Shown: positions 40,156-49,074, counted from the stretch's first letter. The stretch is 64,000 nucleotides of DNA from PALSA-894 sp963757565 (GCA_963757565.1 CAVWSB010000010.1:496001-560000); one strand, 5' to 3'. Notes: generated from the sequence alone by a model not told the origin. Numbers and translations: made by a program.

Positions 40156-41388
40156 TCAGAGTTTCAGCTTGCGTTTGCGCTGTCCCAGCGTGCGCAGCCG
40201 CAGGGCATTGAGCTTGATAAAGCCCGCCGCGTCGCGGTGGTCGTAGGCGACAGCGCCCTCCTCGAACGTCACGAGATCCTGATCGTAGAGCGAGTACGGG
40301 CTTTCGCGCCCGATCACTGCGACCGAGCCCTTGTAGAGCTTCAGCCGCACCCGGCCGGTCACGAACTCCTGTGACTTGTCGATCGCCGCCTGCAGCATCT
40401 CGCGCTCGGGTGCGAACCAGAAGCCGTTGTAGATCAGCTCGGCATACTTCGGCATCAGCTCGTCCTTGAGATGCGCCGCGCCGCGATCGAGCGTGATCTG
40501 CTCGATGCCTCTGTGCGCCGCGAGCAGGATCGTGCCGCCGGGCGTCTCGTACATGCCGCGCGATTTCATGCCGACGAAACGATTCTCCACCAGATCGAGC
40601 CGGCCGATGCCATTGTGCTTGCCGAGTTCGTTCAGCTTCGTGAGCAGCGTCGCCGGCGACATTTTCTTGCCGTCGATTGCGACTGCATCGCCGCGCTCGA
40701 AATCGACCGAGATGACGGTCGGCGTGTCAGGCGCTTTCTCCGGATCGTCGGTGCGCGAATAAACATAATCCGGCACATCCTGCGCCGGATCCTCCAGCAC
40801 CTTTCCCTCGGACGAAGCGTGCAGCAAATTCGCATCGACCGAGAACGGCGCATCGCCGCGCTTGTCCTTTGCGATCGGAATCTGGTGCGCCTCCGCAAAT
40901 TCGATCAGCCGGGTGCGCGACGTCAGATCCCATTCGCGCCACGGCGCGATCACGGTGACGTCCGGCTTAAGCGCGTAGTAGGCCAGCTCGAAACGCACCT
41001 GGTCGTTGCCCTTGCCGGTCGCACCATGCGCCACCGCATCCGCGCCGACTTTCTCGGCGATCTCGATCTGTTTCTTGGCGATCAGCGGACGCGCGATCGA
41101 GGTGCCGAGCAGATATTGCCCCTCGTAAACGGTGTTGGCGCGAAACATCGGAAACACGTAATCGCGTACGAATTCCTCGCGCAGGTCCTCGATGAAGATG
41201 TTCTCCGGCTTGATGCCGAGCAGCACCGCCTTGGCGCGCGCCGGCTCAAGCTCCTCGCCCTGCCCGAGATCGGCCGTGAATGTCACGACCTCGGCGCGAT
41301 AGGTCTGCTGCAGCCACTTCAGGATGATCGAGGTATCGAGCCCACCCGAATAGGCGAGCACGACCTTCTTGACGTCGGATTTGGCCAT
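40156..41388 (-). CDS. argG: Argininosuccinate synthase
   Basis: A 410-residue enzyme that joins citrulline and aspartate with ATP hydrolysis in arginine synthesis. The PP-loop VVLAYSGGLDTSIILKWLQ binds ATP, and GATGKGNDQVRFELAYYAL and PFSVDANLLHASSEGKVLED are conserved active-site segments. Length and start are standard. It is probably monocistronic. The 190 bases after its stop contain an AT-rich AATCAA-N7-TTGATT dyad at 40118-40136 flanked by GGCCC/GGGCC, a possible weak terminator. Confidence 0.98.
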   Translation of the reverse strand: MAKSDVKKVVLAYSGGLDTSIILKWLQQTYRAEVVTFTADLGQGEELEPARAKAVLLGIKPENIFIEDLREEFVRDYVFPMFRANTVYEGQYLLGTSIARPLIAKKQIEIAEKVGADAVAHGATGKGNDQVRFELAYYALKPDVTVIAPWREWDLTSRTRLIEFAEAHQIPIAKDKRGDAPFSVDANLLHASSEGKVLEDPAQDVPDYVYSRTDDPEKAPDTPTVISVDFERGDAVAIDGKKMSPATLLTKLNELGKHNGIGRLDLVENRFVGMKSRGMYETPGGTILLAAHRGIEQITLDRGAAHLKDELMPKYAELIYNGFWFAPEREMLQAAIDKSQEFVTGRVRLKLYKGSVAVIGRESPYSLYDQDLVTFEEGAVAYDHRDAAGFIKLNALRLRTLGQRKRKLKL

Positions 41389-41448
41389 GGAGGGTCCGCC
41401 AGAGGAAAAAACGCGCGGACTATAGGGAGAATGCCCGCCCGTGCAAGC

Positions 41449-42231
41449 TTAGGGCTCCTCGCCGCCCCGCTTGCCGCGCATGCGCGCGCACAACCGTTCC
41501 AACGGCCGGTAGACCGGCAACACGATCCGCTCGATCGCGCCTTCGACCTGCGCGTCGGAGAGCCGCGTTGCCGGCCAGCGATAGATCAGGCCGTGAACGA
41601 GCCAGATAATCAGAAAAGTGAACACGCCCGAAAACGCCACGTCGGAGACGAAATGCGCACCGGCCGAGAGGCGCAACAGCCCGGCGGCCGAGCCGAATGC
41701 GAATGCCGCGCCGTAGGCCGCCGCGCGCCACGCCGGCGGCGCGAGCGCGGCCGGAGCCAGCATCCAGTAGCCACCCGCGCCTTCGCCAGCCACGAACGAG
41801 CAGTTCTTGTCGCAGCCGCCACGCGGGTCCCACCACGGCACGAACCGGGCCGGCCCGTAAAATTCCGTGACCTCCGCGGGGCGCGGCCGGCCCCAGTAAT
41901 CCTTCAGGATCACGTTCGCCATCAGGCCGGGCGCAAGCGCGAGCGTCGCAATCAGAAACAGCGCGGCGCGCGGCGCGATCAGCATGCGCCGCCGCGGCAG
42001 CACCAATTTGACGGCGGCCGCGATGAAGGCCGGCGCCGCCATGGCCGCTATCGCATAGCTGAACAGGTCGCGCAGATGGCGCGCGACGAGGCTGTACTGC
42101 ACCGGAAACACGCGGTGCGCCTCGTCGAAGAACAGCCGCGAGATCGCGATGTCGAGCTGCGGGAGGACCGCGAACACAACGCCGACACCCGCGCCGACCA
42201 GCAGCGCGGTCACAAGACCCGTCCGATTCAT
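41449..42231 (-). CDS. PAP2-family membrane phosphatase
   Basis: A 260-residue protein with about six hydrophobic helices. The three phosphatase motifs are visible: KDYWGRPRP, SFVAGEGAGGYW (where the usual PSGH is changed to AGEGA) and RLSAGAHFVSDVAFSG with the catalytic His and Asp. A pair of cysteines (GGCDKNCSF) before motif 2 faces the periplasm. Lipid A 4'-phosphatase (LpxF) and undecaprenyl-pyrophosphate phosphatase are both possible. The substrate cannot be settled by sequence alone. The gene is divergent from the isomerase gene at 42292. Confidence 0.85.
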   Translation of the reverse strand: MNRTGLVTALLVGAGVGVVFAVLPQLDIAISRLFFDEAHRVFPVQYSLVARHLRDLFSYAIAAMAAPAFIAAAVKLVLPRRRMLIAPRAALFLIATLALAPGLMANVILKDYWGRPRPAEVTEFYGPARFVPWWDPRGGCDKNCSFVAGEGAGGYWMLAPAALAPPAWRAAAYGAAFAFGSAAGLLRLSAGAHFVSDVAFSGVFTFLIIWLVHGLIYRWPATRLSDAQVEGAIERIVLPVYRPLERLCARMRGKRGGEEP

Positions 42232-42291
42232 GGCGAGCGGTCTAGCGGAGGGCAGGCTTTGGGGAAAGGGCGGACCGCGCTAGGGTAACCT

Positions 42292-42885
42292 ATGGCAACA
42301 CTCGATTTCTTTTACGAATTCGCCTCGACCTACTCTTACATCACGGCGATGCGCATCGTCCCGCTTGCCGAGATTGCGGGCGTCACGCTGCGCTGGCGGC
42401 CGTTTCTGCTTGGACCGATCTTCAAGGCGCAGGGCTGGCAGACCTCGCCGTTCAACCTCTATCCCGCCAAGGGGAAGTACATGGTGCGCGATTGCGAGCG
42501 CCAGTGCGCCGATATCGGCTTGCGGTTTCGCCTCCCCGATCCGTTCCCGCAGGGCTCGCTTCCAGCGGCGCGCACCGCGCTCGTCGCGATCGAACAGGGA
42601 TGGGGCGTGGAGTTCACGCGCGCGGTGTATCGCGCGGAGTTCGGCGAAGGCCGTCAGATCGGCGATCCGGCTGTGATTGCGGAAATCATCCGCGATCACG
42701 ACCGGGACGATACCGCGATCACGGCACGCGCCCAGTCCGACGAGATCAAGGGGAAGCTGCGGGCGCAAACCGAAGAGGCGCAGCAACTTGGCATCTTCGG
42801 CGCCCCGAGCTTCGTGGTGAGCGGCGAATTGTTCTGGGGCAACGACCGGCTCGAACAGGCGCTCGAATATGCGAGGCGGCCGTGA
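42292..42885 (+). CDS. 2-hydroxychromene-2-carboxylate isomerase family (DsbA-fold) protein
   Basis: A 197-residue thioredoxin-fold protein of the HCCA isomerase/DsbA-like group. The N-terminus MATLDFFYEFASTYSYITAM has a serine in place of a CxxC, as in the isomerases that use glutathione. LRWRPFLLGPIFKAQGWQTS and GAPSFVVSGELFWGNDRLEQ are strongly conserved family segments. It isomerises chromene carboxylates in naphthalene breakdown in characterised members; most genomic copies lack such a pathway. The stop overlaps the LysE gene (GTGA). Confidence 0.9.
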   Translation: MATLDFFYEFASTYSYITAMRIVPLAEIAGVTLRWRPFLLGPIFKAQGWQTSPFNLYPAKGKYMVRDCERQCADIGLRFRLPDPFPQGSLPAARTALVAIEQGWGVEFTRAVYRAEFGEGRQIGDPAVIAEIIRDHDRDDTAITARAQSDEIKGKLRAQTEEAQQLGIFGAPSFVVSGELFWGNDRLEQALEYARRP

Positions 42886-43523
42886 ATTTCCTGCCCGATC
42901 TCGGCGTCCTGCTCGCCTACACGGCAGCCGCAGTCGTGCTTGTCGTCACGCCTGGGCCCGACATGACGCTGTTCCTCGGCCAGACGCTGACCGGCGGACG
43001 CGCGCGCGGCATCGCGGCTTATCTCGGGGCGTCCGCAGGGCTCGTCGTACACACCATGCTGGCGGCGTTCGGGTTATCGGCGCTGCTCGCACATTCGGCG
43101 GCAGCCTTCGGCGTGCTCAAGATCGCGGGCGTGGTCTATCTGCTCTGGCTTGCCATCGAGGCGCTGCGGCGCGGATCGGCGCTGACGCTTGTGCCCGGCG
43201 TGGGCAGGCCGCAGCCGCTCGGGCAGGTGTTTCTGAAGGGCGTTGCCATCAACCTTCTCAACCCGAAGATCGTCATGTTCTTTCTGACCTTCCTGCCGCA
43301 GTTCGTTTCGGCGCACGATCCCCATGCGGGCGGCAAGCTGATGTTCCTCGGCCTCTATTTCATCGTGCTGGCGGTGCCGATCTGCCTTGCGCTGATCCTC
43401 GCAGCCGAACGACTCACGACAGCGCTGCGGCGCTCGCCGCGCGTGATGCGCGGCATCGACTATCTCTTCGCCACGCTGATGGGCGCGTTCGCCGTCAGGC
43501 TCCTGTTCGCGCGGGCGGATTGA
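42882..43523 (+). CDS. LysE-family amino acid/metabolite exporter
   Basis: A 213-residue inner-membrane protein starting with GTG that overlaps the stop of the preceding gene. It has six predicted helices. VVTPGPDMTLFLGQTLTGGR in the first helix and GVAINLLNPKIVMFFLTFLP in the fourth are the LysE/RhtB signatures. The substrate is an amino acid or related metabolite in known members. The stop is 29 bases inside the 3' end of the convergent membrane protein gene. Confidence 0.9.
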   Translation: MNFLPDLGVLLAYTAAAVVLVVTPGPDMTLFLGQTLTGGRARGIAAYLGASAGLVVHTMLAAFGLSALLAHSAAAFGVLKIAGVVYLLWLAIEALRRGSALTLVPGVGRPQPLGQVFLKGVAINLLNPKIVMFFLTFLPQFVSAHDPHAGGKLMFLGLYFIVLAVPICLALILAAERLTTALRRSPRVMRGIDYLFATLMGAFAVRLLFARAD

Positions 43524-44008
43524 ACGGATCGCCGGGCCGCGCAGACGCGGGCAGCGGCCGCCTGAACACCGGCCTCCAGAAACCCGCGCTCCAGCCCGCA
43601 ACCGCCCAGTAGGCGAAACCGCCGGCGAGCCCCGCTGCGATCACATAAGTCGGATCGCTCGGGAAGAGGTCCGGATCCACATCGCCGAACAGCTTCCAGC
43701 CGATCCACGCAGACACGGCGCCGCTCAGCGCATGGAAAATCCACGAGCGGATCGCAAACGCCTCCGAAATCAGGATGCCGATTGCCGCGGGCAGCCACAT
43801 CGTGGCGAGCAGCACCACCAGCAGGATCGGCCCCGCAATGACGAACCCGAACAGTCCGGCACGCACCGCGTCCGGATTGTCGCTGAGAATCAGCGTGCCG
43901 GATCTTCCACGAGCCGAACAGAATGATGCACACGCCCGCGATCACCGCCGCCAGATAGCCAAGCGGAACGAGGACGAACCGCAACAGCAGACGCAGCACG
44001 GAATCCAT
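43495..44008 (-). CDS. Unknown membrane protein with four helices, one +1 frameshift near 43897
   Basis: The N-terminal part MDSVLRLLLRFVLVPLGYLA and the rest of the first helix end at GSWKIR. Removing one base at about 43897 lets it continue as LILSDNPDAVRAGLFGFVI, then IAGPILLVVLLATMWLPAAI and two more helices, ending in a Pro/Arg-rich tail. Corrected length is about 170 residues. The family is not recognised; phosphate-starvation or lipid-handling roles are not supported. It lies 3 bases after the rlmN stop on the same strand and may be part of the same transcript. Confidence 0.7.
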
Positions 44009-44011
44009 CGA

Positions 44012-45247
44012 TCAATCCGTCATCGCCATCGCGCGCAGCGCCATGCGCTCGCGCGCCGACAGTTTCTCGGTCGCGCTCTTGAGCTGGCCGCAGGCGGCGA
44101 GGATATCGCGCCCGCGCGGCGTTCGCACCGGCGAGGAATATCCGGCGTTGAAGATGTATTCGGAGAATTTCTCGATCTGCTCCCAGTCGGAGCATTCGTA
44201 TTTCGAGCCGGGCCAGGGGTTGAACGGAATGAGATTGATCTTCGCCGGAATGCCCTTGAGCAGCTTCACCAGCTTCTTCGCATCGTCGAGCGAATCGTTC
44301 ACGTCCTTCAGCATCACGTATTCGAAGGTGATGCGCCGCGCATTCGACACGCCGGGATAGTTGCGGCAGGCGTCGAGCAACGTGGCGATCGGATATTTGC
44401 GATTGAGCGGCACCAGGTCGTCGCGCAGGTCGTCGCGCACCGCGTGCAGCGAAATCGCCAGCATGGTGCCGATCTCTTCACCGGCGCGCGCGATGTTCGG
44501 CACGACGCCGGAGGTGGAAAGCGTGATACGGCGCCGCGAGATACCGATCCCGTCGCCGTCCTGCACGATCAGCAACGCATCGCGCACCGCGTCGAAATTA
44601 TAAAGCGGCTCGCCCATCCCCATCATGACGATGTTGGTGACGAAGCGCCCGCCATCCGTCGGCACGATCGCGCCATCCGGCGGCGAGCCGCCCGGCCAGT
44701 CGCCGAGCCGGTCGCGCGCCACCATCACCTGCCCGACAATTTCGCCCGGTGTGAGATTGCGCACCAGCCGCTGCGTGCCGGTGTGGCAGAACGTACAGGT
44801 CAGCGTGCAGCCGACCTGGCTCGACACGCACAGCGTCGCGCGCCCGGTGTCGGGGATATAGACGCACTCGACTTCGTGTGGCCGCTCGCCCGCATGTTCG
44901 CCCGGAAGCCGCAGCAGCCATTTGCGCGTGCCATCGACCGACACCTGCTCGGCGACGACCTCGGGACGCTCCAGCGTGAAGCGCGCCTCAAGCGCGACAC
45001 GCAGCTCCTTCGACACGCTGGTCATGGCGTCGAAGCGCGTCACGCCACGCACATAGATCCAGTTCCAGAGTTGCTGCACGCGCATCTTGCGCTGTTTTTC
45101 GGGCACGCCGATGGTGCCCAGCGCATCGGCCAGCACGGCGCGCGACATCCCGACGAGCGATGGCTTGGCGGGAGCCACATAGGTTTCGAGCGCGGTCTTC
45201 TCCACGAAGCCGCGCGTCCCGGTCTCAGCCTGCAGGGTGGTCGTCAT
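44012..45247 (-). CDS. rlmN: 23S rRNA (adenine2503-C2)-methyltransferase (dual-specificity RlmN)
   Basis: A 411-residue radical SAM methylase. The 4Fe-4S cysteines are in QVGCTLTCTFCHTGTQRLV. The N-terminal region QLWNWIYVRGVTRFDAMTSV is the RNA-binding part, and the substrate-methylating cysteine near the C-terminus is in RDILAACGQLKS. The start at 45247 (MTTTLQAET) is preferred over the further upstream M because family members begin just before the ALETYV region. It methylates A2503 of 23S rRNA and A37 of some tRNAs and affects translation fidelity. Confidence 0.95.
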   Translation of the reverse strand: MTTTLQAETGTRGFVEKTALETYVAPAKPSLVGMSRAVLADALGTIGVPEKQRKMRVQQLWNWIYVRGVTRFDAMTSVSKELRVALEARFTLERPEVVAEQVSVDGTRKWLLRLPGEHAGERPHEVECVYIPDTGRATLCVSSQVGCTLTCTFCHTGTQRLVRNLTPGEIVGQVMVARDRLGDWPGGSPPDGAIVPTDGGRFVTNIVMMGMGEPLYNFDAVRDALLIVQDGDGIGISRRRITLSTSGVVPNIARAGEEIGTMLAISLHAVRDDLRDDLVPLNRKYPIATLLDACRNYPGVSNARRITFEYVMLKDVNDSLDDAKKLVKLLKGIPAKINLIPFNPWPGSKYECSDWEQIEKFSEYIFNAGYSSPVRTPRGRDILAACGQLKSATEKLSARERMALRAMAMTD

Positions 45248-45285
45248 CGCGCCGGATGTGGGGCTTCGAGGCCCCGGATTGCAAG

Positions 45286-45897
45286 TTATTTGCACTCCTG
45301 CGCGACGCGATCGAGCGCCTGCGCCAGACCTTTCAGCGAATAGCGGTCAGTCGATTTGGTGCCGCGGCCGGATTCGCCGGTCACCACCATGTCCGCGCCC
45401 TTGCGCATCGCCTCGACCATGCGCGCCTCCTCGGCGGCATTCTTGATCCAGGCGCCGTCCCCTTGGGTGTACATGGCGTATTTGGCCGAGCCGATGTCGA
45501 CCGCCGCCTCATAGCCCGGCTTGAACGGATATCCGATCACGATCGAGATCTCGTTGCGGACATTCTCGGAAGGGCGCGTCGACACGAACGTGAAGGCCGG
45601 ATCGCGCGGACGGTTCGCCGGCTCGGTCGCCTGCGAGGCCGGCTTCGCCAGCGCGTAGCAGACCTTTTTGCCGCTGCTCGATGCCGTGTAGGCGCCCCAG
45701 TCGCCGAACTGGCCAAGCAGCGTCGGCTGTCCGGCACCCGCGGGCGCTGGCGCCGGCGTGGGCGCCGGTGCCTGCTTGGCGGGTGGGGATTTGGCGGCCT
45801 TGCTGTCCTTGGAACTCTGCGCAAGGCCAGCCGTCGAGAGACCGGCCACCGCCACGAGCGCAAGCGCCACTGATCGGTACGCGCTTTTCGTCGTCAT
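45286..45897 (-). CDS. Invasion-associated locus B (IalB) family secreted protein
   Basis: A 203-residue protein. A signal peptide (MTTKSAYRSVALALVAVAGL, cut near GLA-QS) is followed by a Lys/Pro/Ala-rich linker of about 30 residues and an IalB domain. The domain contains FGDWGAYTASSSGKKVCYAL, RPRDPAFTFVSTRP and IGYPFKPGYEAAVDIGSAKY. IalB was named in Bartonella; the family is common in free-living Rhizobiales, where its role is unknown, so no virulence function is implied. Two cysteines (KVCYA and near the C-terminal QECK) may form a disulfide. Confidence 0.9.
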   Translation of the reverse strand: MTTKSAYRSVALALVAVAGLSTAGLAQSSKDSKAAKSPPAKQAPAPTPAPAPAGAGQPTLLGQFGDWGAYTASSSGKKVCYALAKPASQATEPANRPRDPAFTFVSTRPSENVRNEISIVIGYPFKPGYEAAVDIGSAKYAMYTQGDGAWIKNAAEEARMVEAMRKGADMVVTGESGRGTKSTDRYSLKGLAQALDRVAQECK

Positions 45898-46058
45898 CGG
45901 TCCTCCCGCCCAGCGTCCCGGAAGTCATAGAAATACCTGCGGAAATCGACAATGTGAAGGCACCGCGGCATCTGGTCTTGGTCTTTCAGGCCCCGTGACG
46001 GCGCGGTTGGGGCACCCTAAGCTGGGTCCGATCCGTCCATCCCGAGCGCGAAGTCCCC

Positions 46059-47033
46059 ATGAAAGCCATGCTCTGCACCCGCTTCGGCGGTCCCGACGAT
46101 CTCGAATATGCCGACCTTCCCGACCCCACGCCGGGCGAGGGTGAGGTCGTTGTCGCCATCCGGGCGGCGGCGCTCAACTTTTTCGACACCCTGATTATCG
46201 CGGGTAAATACCAGTTCAAACCGCCCTTCCCGTTCTCGCCGGCTTCCGAATTCGCCGGCGTGGTCGAGAGCGTCGGCGCGGGCGTCAGCGGATTCGCGCC
46301 GGGCGACCGCGTGCTCGGCTATGGCGGCCACGGCGCGGCGCGCGAGAAGATTGCGATCACGGCTCAGCGCGTCGTGAAAATACCCGACACGCTCGACTTC
46401 GACCGCGCCGCCGGCATCACCGTGATCTACGGCACCACGCTGCACGCGCTGAAGGACCGCGCCAGGCTCAAATCCGGCGAGACGCTTGGCGTTCTCGGCG
46501 CGTCCGGCGGCACCGGCCTGGCGGCGATCGAACTCGGCAAGCTGATGGGCGCGCGCGTGATCGCGTGTGCGTCCTCCGATGACAAGCTTGCGTTCTGCCG
46601 CGAGCGTGGTGCCGACGAGGTCATCAACTACGCCAAGGAGGACGTGAAGGAAGGGCTGCGCCGCGTCACCGGCGGCAAAGGCGCGGACGTGATCTACGAT
46701 CCGGTCGGCGGACCCTATGCGGAGCCCGCGCTACGCGCGATCGCCTGGGCTGGACGCTATCTCGTCATCGGATTCGCCGCCGGCGAGATTCCGAAAATTC
46801 CGCTCAACCTCGCGCTGCTCAAAGGCTGCGACATTCTCGGCGTGTTCTGGGGCTCGTTCATCGAGCGCGACCCGAAGGGCCATCAGGCCAACATGGCCGA
46901 TCTCGTGCGCTGGACCGCCGAGGGCAAGCTCTCGGCGCATGTCCACGCCGTCTATCCGCTGAAGGACACGCCGGCGGCGCTGAAGGCGATCGCGGACCGC
47001 AAGGTCATGGGCAAGGTGATCTTGCGGCCCTAG
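46059..47033 (+). CDS. NADPH:quinone oxidoreductase-like medium-chain reductase
   Basis: A 324-residue zinc-free MDR-family protein. The GroES-like half covers residues 1-120 (FPFSPASEFAGVVESVGAGV), and the nucleotide-binding half has LGVLGASGGTGLAAIELGKL and FCRERGADEVINYAKEDVKE. It probably reduces quinones or enones with NADPH. Its last 53 bases (46981-47033) are repeated with 7 mismatches at 49107-49159, just beyond the arsenic genes. The stop overlaps the end of arsC on the other strand. Confidence 0.9.
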   Translation: MKAMLCTRFGGPDDLEYADLPDPTPGEGEVVVAIRAAALNFFDTLIIAGKYQFKPPFPFSPASEFAGVVESVGAGVSGFAPGDRVLGYGGHGAAREKIAITAQRVVKIPDTLDFDRAAGITVIYGTTLHALKDRARLKSGETLGVLGASGGTGLAAIELGKLMGARVIACASSDDKLAFCRERGADEVINYAKEDVKEGLRRVTGGKGADVIYDPVGGPYAEPALRAIAWAGRYLVIGFAAGEIPKIPLNLALLKGCDILGVFWGSFIERDPKGHQANMADLVRWTAEGKLSAHVHAVYPLKDTPAALKAIADRKVMGKVILRP

Positions 47034-47455
47034 CCAGTACGCGCATCCGGCGTTTGGACGGCGATCACATCGCCGTCTTCCTTTGTGAATTCGCCAATAT
47101 CGGGATGGGGGAGAAGGTCGAGTACGACTTCTGACGGCCGACACAGTTTCGCGCCCTTCGGCGAAACGACGATGGGCCGATTGATCAGGATCGGATGCGC
47201 CATCATGAAATCGATCAGATCGTCATCGCTCCATTTTGGGTTGGCAAGATCGAGTGAGGCATAAGGCGTACCTTTCTCGCGAAGCAAGGCGCGCGGCGTC
47301 ACTCCCATCGCAGCTATCAGCGCGACCAACGTGTCGCGCGAGGGCGGATCCTTCAAATACTCAATGATTTTGGGCTCTTCCCCACTTTGGCGGATCATCG
47401 CCAAAGTGTTGCGTGACGTTCCGCATTGAGGATTGTGATAGATCGTAACTGTCAT
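47030..47455 (-). CDS. arsC: Arsenate reductase (glutaredoxin-dependent)
   Basis: A 141-residue ArsC. The catalytic cysteine and phosphate/arsenate-binding loop are in IYHNPQCGTSRNTLAMIRQS. KDPPSRDTLVALIAAMG and NRPIVVSPKGAKLCRPSEVV match the family, the latter with the conserved arginine. It reduces arsenate to arsenite, which AqpS can release. The start overlaps the aqpS stop (ATGA), so arsR-aqpS-arsC is one transcript. Its own stop codon lies on the last bases of the oxidoreductase gene. Confidence 0.95.
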   Translation of the reverse strand: MTVTIYHNPQCGTSRNTLAMIRQSGEEPKIIEYLKDPPSRDTLVALIAAMGVTPRALLREKGTPYASLDLANPKWSDDDLIDFMMAHPILINRPIVVSPKGAKLCRPSEVVLDLLPHPDIGEFTKEDGDVIAVQTPDARTG

Positions 47456-48138
47456 CGCGCTGCTTCCGTCTTTGCTTCGGCATGCTGCAGGAGCCAGGTC
47501 ATGAACGTCAACGCGACCACAGCTCCCAGAACTTCGGCGACGATAAATCCCGGCAGGTCTTGCGGGCGAATGCCGGAAAACGTGTTGGTGAACGATCGCG
47601 CAATGGCGACGGCCGGGTTGGCGAAAGACGTCGAAGCGGTGAACCAGTAAGCAGCCGTGATGTAGAGCCCGACGAGCCACGGAATCGCGGCCTCGCGAAA
47701 TCGCAGCCCGCCGAGAATTGTCGCAACCAGCCCGAACGCCGCAACGCCTTCCGCGAACCACTGCGGAAACCCGGTCCGTGCCTTTGCGGAAAATTCCAGG
47801 AGCGGCAGGCCGAACATGACATGGGCCACCATCGCCCCCAGGACTCCGCCAACGATCTGCGCCGCCGCGTACTGCGCGGCGTGCGTCGGGCGCAGTTCGC
47901 CCTTGAGCATGAACACAAGCGTAACCGCGGGATTGAAATGAGCGCCACACACCGGCCCCAGGATCGTGATCAGCACGACCAGAATGGCGCCGGTGGGAAG
48001 CGTGTTGCCGAGCAGCATCAATGCCATGTCTTTGGTCAATGTCTCGGCCATGATGCCGGACCCGACGACGGTCGCGACCAGAATCAGCGTACCGAGGCCC
48101 TCGGCAGCAAGACGTCGTGGCAGATCGAAATCCCGCAT
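47452..48138 (-). CDS. aqpS: Aquaglyceroporin of the arsenic operon (AqpS-like MIP channel)
   Basis: A 228-residue channel with six helices and two pore half-helices: HFNPAVTLVF (NPA box 1) and SFANPAVAIARSF (NPA box 2). It starts at MRDFDLPRRLAAEGLGTLIL. The context between arsR and arsC is that of Sinorhizobium AqpS, which allows arsenite formed by ArsC to flow out and replaces an ArsB or Acr3 pump. The start shares one base with the arsR stop (TGATG). No arsB, acr3 or arsH is present. Confidence 0.93.
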   Translation of the reverse strand: MRDFDLPRRLAAEGLGTLILVATVVGSGIMAETLTKDMALMLLGNTLPTGAILVVLITILGPVCGAHFNPAVTLVFMLKGELRPTHAAQYAAAQIVGGVLGAMVAHVMFGLPLLEFSAKARTGFPQWFAEGVAAFGLVATILGGLRFREAAIPWLVGLYITAAYWFTASTSFANPAVAIARSFTNTFSGIRPQDLPGFIVAEVLGAVVALTFMTWLLQHAEAKTEAAR

Positions 48139-48497
48139 CAGGCGCGCGCTGTCCTCTTTTTCCTGGCAGGCGAGCAGGCGGCGTCCGCGAGTGCCGGCGA
48201 GCAGATGTCCGGATGGCCGGCGCAACAGTCCTTCATCAGAAACGCGATCAGGTCGCGCAGGCCGGCGAAATCAGCCGAGTAGATGATCGAACGCGCCTCG
48301 CGGCGTGGCGTGATCATGCCGGCGTGCTCAAGATCTTTCAGATGGAAGGACACATTGGACGGCGACACTTCAACTGCATCGGCGATTGCTCCTGCCGCCA
48401 CCCCCTCGGGGCCAGCCCGAACGAGCAATCGCACGATCCGCAGCCGCGTTTCCTGCGACAGCGCCGCAAACGCCGTTCGGGCTTGACGCTCGTCCAT
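48138..48497 (-). CDS. arsR: ArsR-family transcriptional repressor
   Basis: A 119-residue winged-helix protein. RTAFAALSQETRLRIVRLLV is the canonical helix region and VSPSNVSFHLKDLEHAGMIT the DNA-recognition helix and wing. Near the C-terminus the cysteine cluster KDCCAGHPDIC is a metalloid-sensing site like that of C-terminal-cysteine ArsR proteins. It should repress its own operon and perhaps the divergent DUF6428 gene, released by arsenite. The perfect dyad at 48515-48533 between the two genes is the obvious operator. Confidence 0.94.
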   Translation of the reverse strand: MDERQARTAFAALSQETRLRIVRLLVRAGPEGVAAGAIADAVEVSPSNVSFHLKDLEHAGMITPRREARSIIYSADFAGLRDLIAFLMKDCCAGHPDICSPALADAACSPARKKRTARA

Positions 48498-48514
48498 ATT
48501 CCGATAATCCTACA

Positions 48515-48533
48515 ATTCAAGAATAATTTGAAT
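48515..48533. promoter_or_regulatory. Perfect dyad between arsR and DUF6428 gene (ArsR operator candidate)
   Basis: ATTCAA-N7-TTGAAT, with exact 6-bp arms, in an AT-rich patch of an otherwise GC-rich region. It is 18 bases upstream of the arsR start and 13 bases upstream of the divergent ATG at 48547, well placed for repressing both directions. ArsR-family operators are commonly AT-rich TCAA/TTGA dyads. Confidence 0.7.
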
Positions 48534-48546
48534 GAGGGTATCAGCC

Positions 48547-49074
48547 ATGTCCCAACTTGCCAATACGCGCTCGACAGTCGGCGCCTTGTTACCGGTGGAT
48601 GAGCTATCGGCCGATGCGCTCCTCACCAGCCTTGAGGCCCACAAGGAAAAGCCGCTCGTTTTCAATTACGACGGCAAAGACACCCTTCCGAGCTACCACG
48701 TGACCGAGGTCAAGACGGGCTCGTTTAAGGCTCTCGACTGCGGCGCAAACCCGGAAAGCTGGAGCGAAACCTTCATTCAGCTTTGGGATATCGAAGAAGA
48801 AAACCGGGGGCACATGCCGGCGGGGAGGTTTCTCGCGATCATCCGCAAGGTCGACCAGGCCGTTGGGTTCGATCCGAAAGCCAAGCTGACCTTTGAAGTG
48901 AGCGATGGCGTTCGGCCGATGCAAATCTATCGTGCGGAGCGCATCGATACTGCCAACACCGTGATCCGCGTCTTTCTCTCGGCGCGCCCATCAAGTTGCA
49001 AGCCGCGCGACCGGTGGCTTCTCGAAAGCCAATCGTGTTGTTCGCCAAAGACCAAACAGCCTTGCTGCGGCTGA
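48547..49074 (+). CDS. DUF6428-like protein with Cys-rich C-terminal tail
   Basis: A 175-residue soluble protein starting MSQLANTRSTVGALLPVDEL. FNYDGKDTLPSYHVTEVKTG and CGANPESWSETFIQLWD are features I associate with DUF6428, a family often placed next to arsR in this bacterial group. The last 25 residues, with CKPRDRW and then ESQSCCSPKTKQPCCG, contain five cysteines and look like a metalloid-binding tail. It is divergent from arsR across a single operator-like dyad. A role in sensing, buffering or delivering arsenite is inferred. The Cys tail sits directly before the duplicated gene end, so it may also be a recent extension. Confidence 0.75.
   Translation: MSQLANTRSTVGALLPVDELSADALLTSLEAHKEKPLVFNYDGKDTLPSYHVTEVKTGSFKALDCGANPESWSETFIQLWDIEEENRGHMPAGRFLAIIRKVDQAVGFDPKAKLTFEVSDGVRPMQIYRAERIDTANTVIRVFLSARPSSCKPRDRWLLESQSCCSPKTKQPCCG

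Noticed and set aside
40471..42288. 605-codon frame antisense to argG and the PAP2 gene
   Set aside because: Spans two recognised genes and their gap; translation is dominated by Arg, Ala and Asp with no domain.
45286..45897. IalB-like protein as evidence of a pathogen
   Set aside because: The family is present in many free-living Rhizobiales, and no other virulence genes are in the window.
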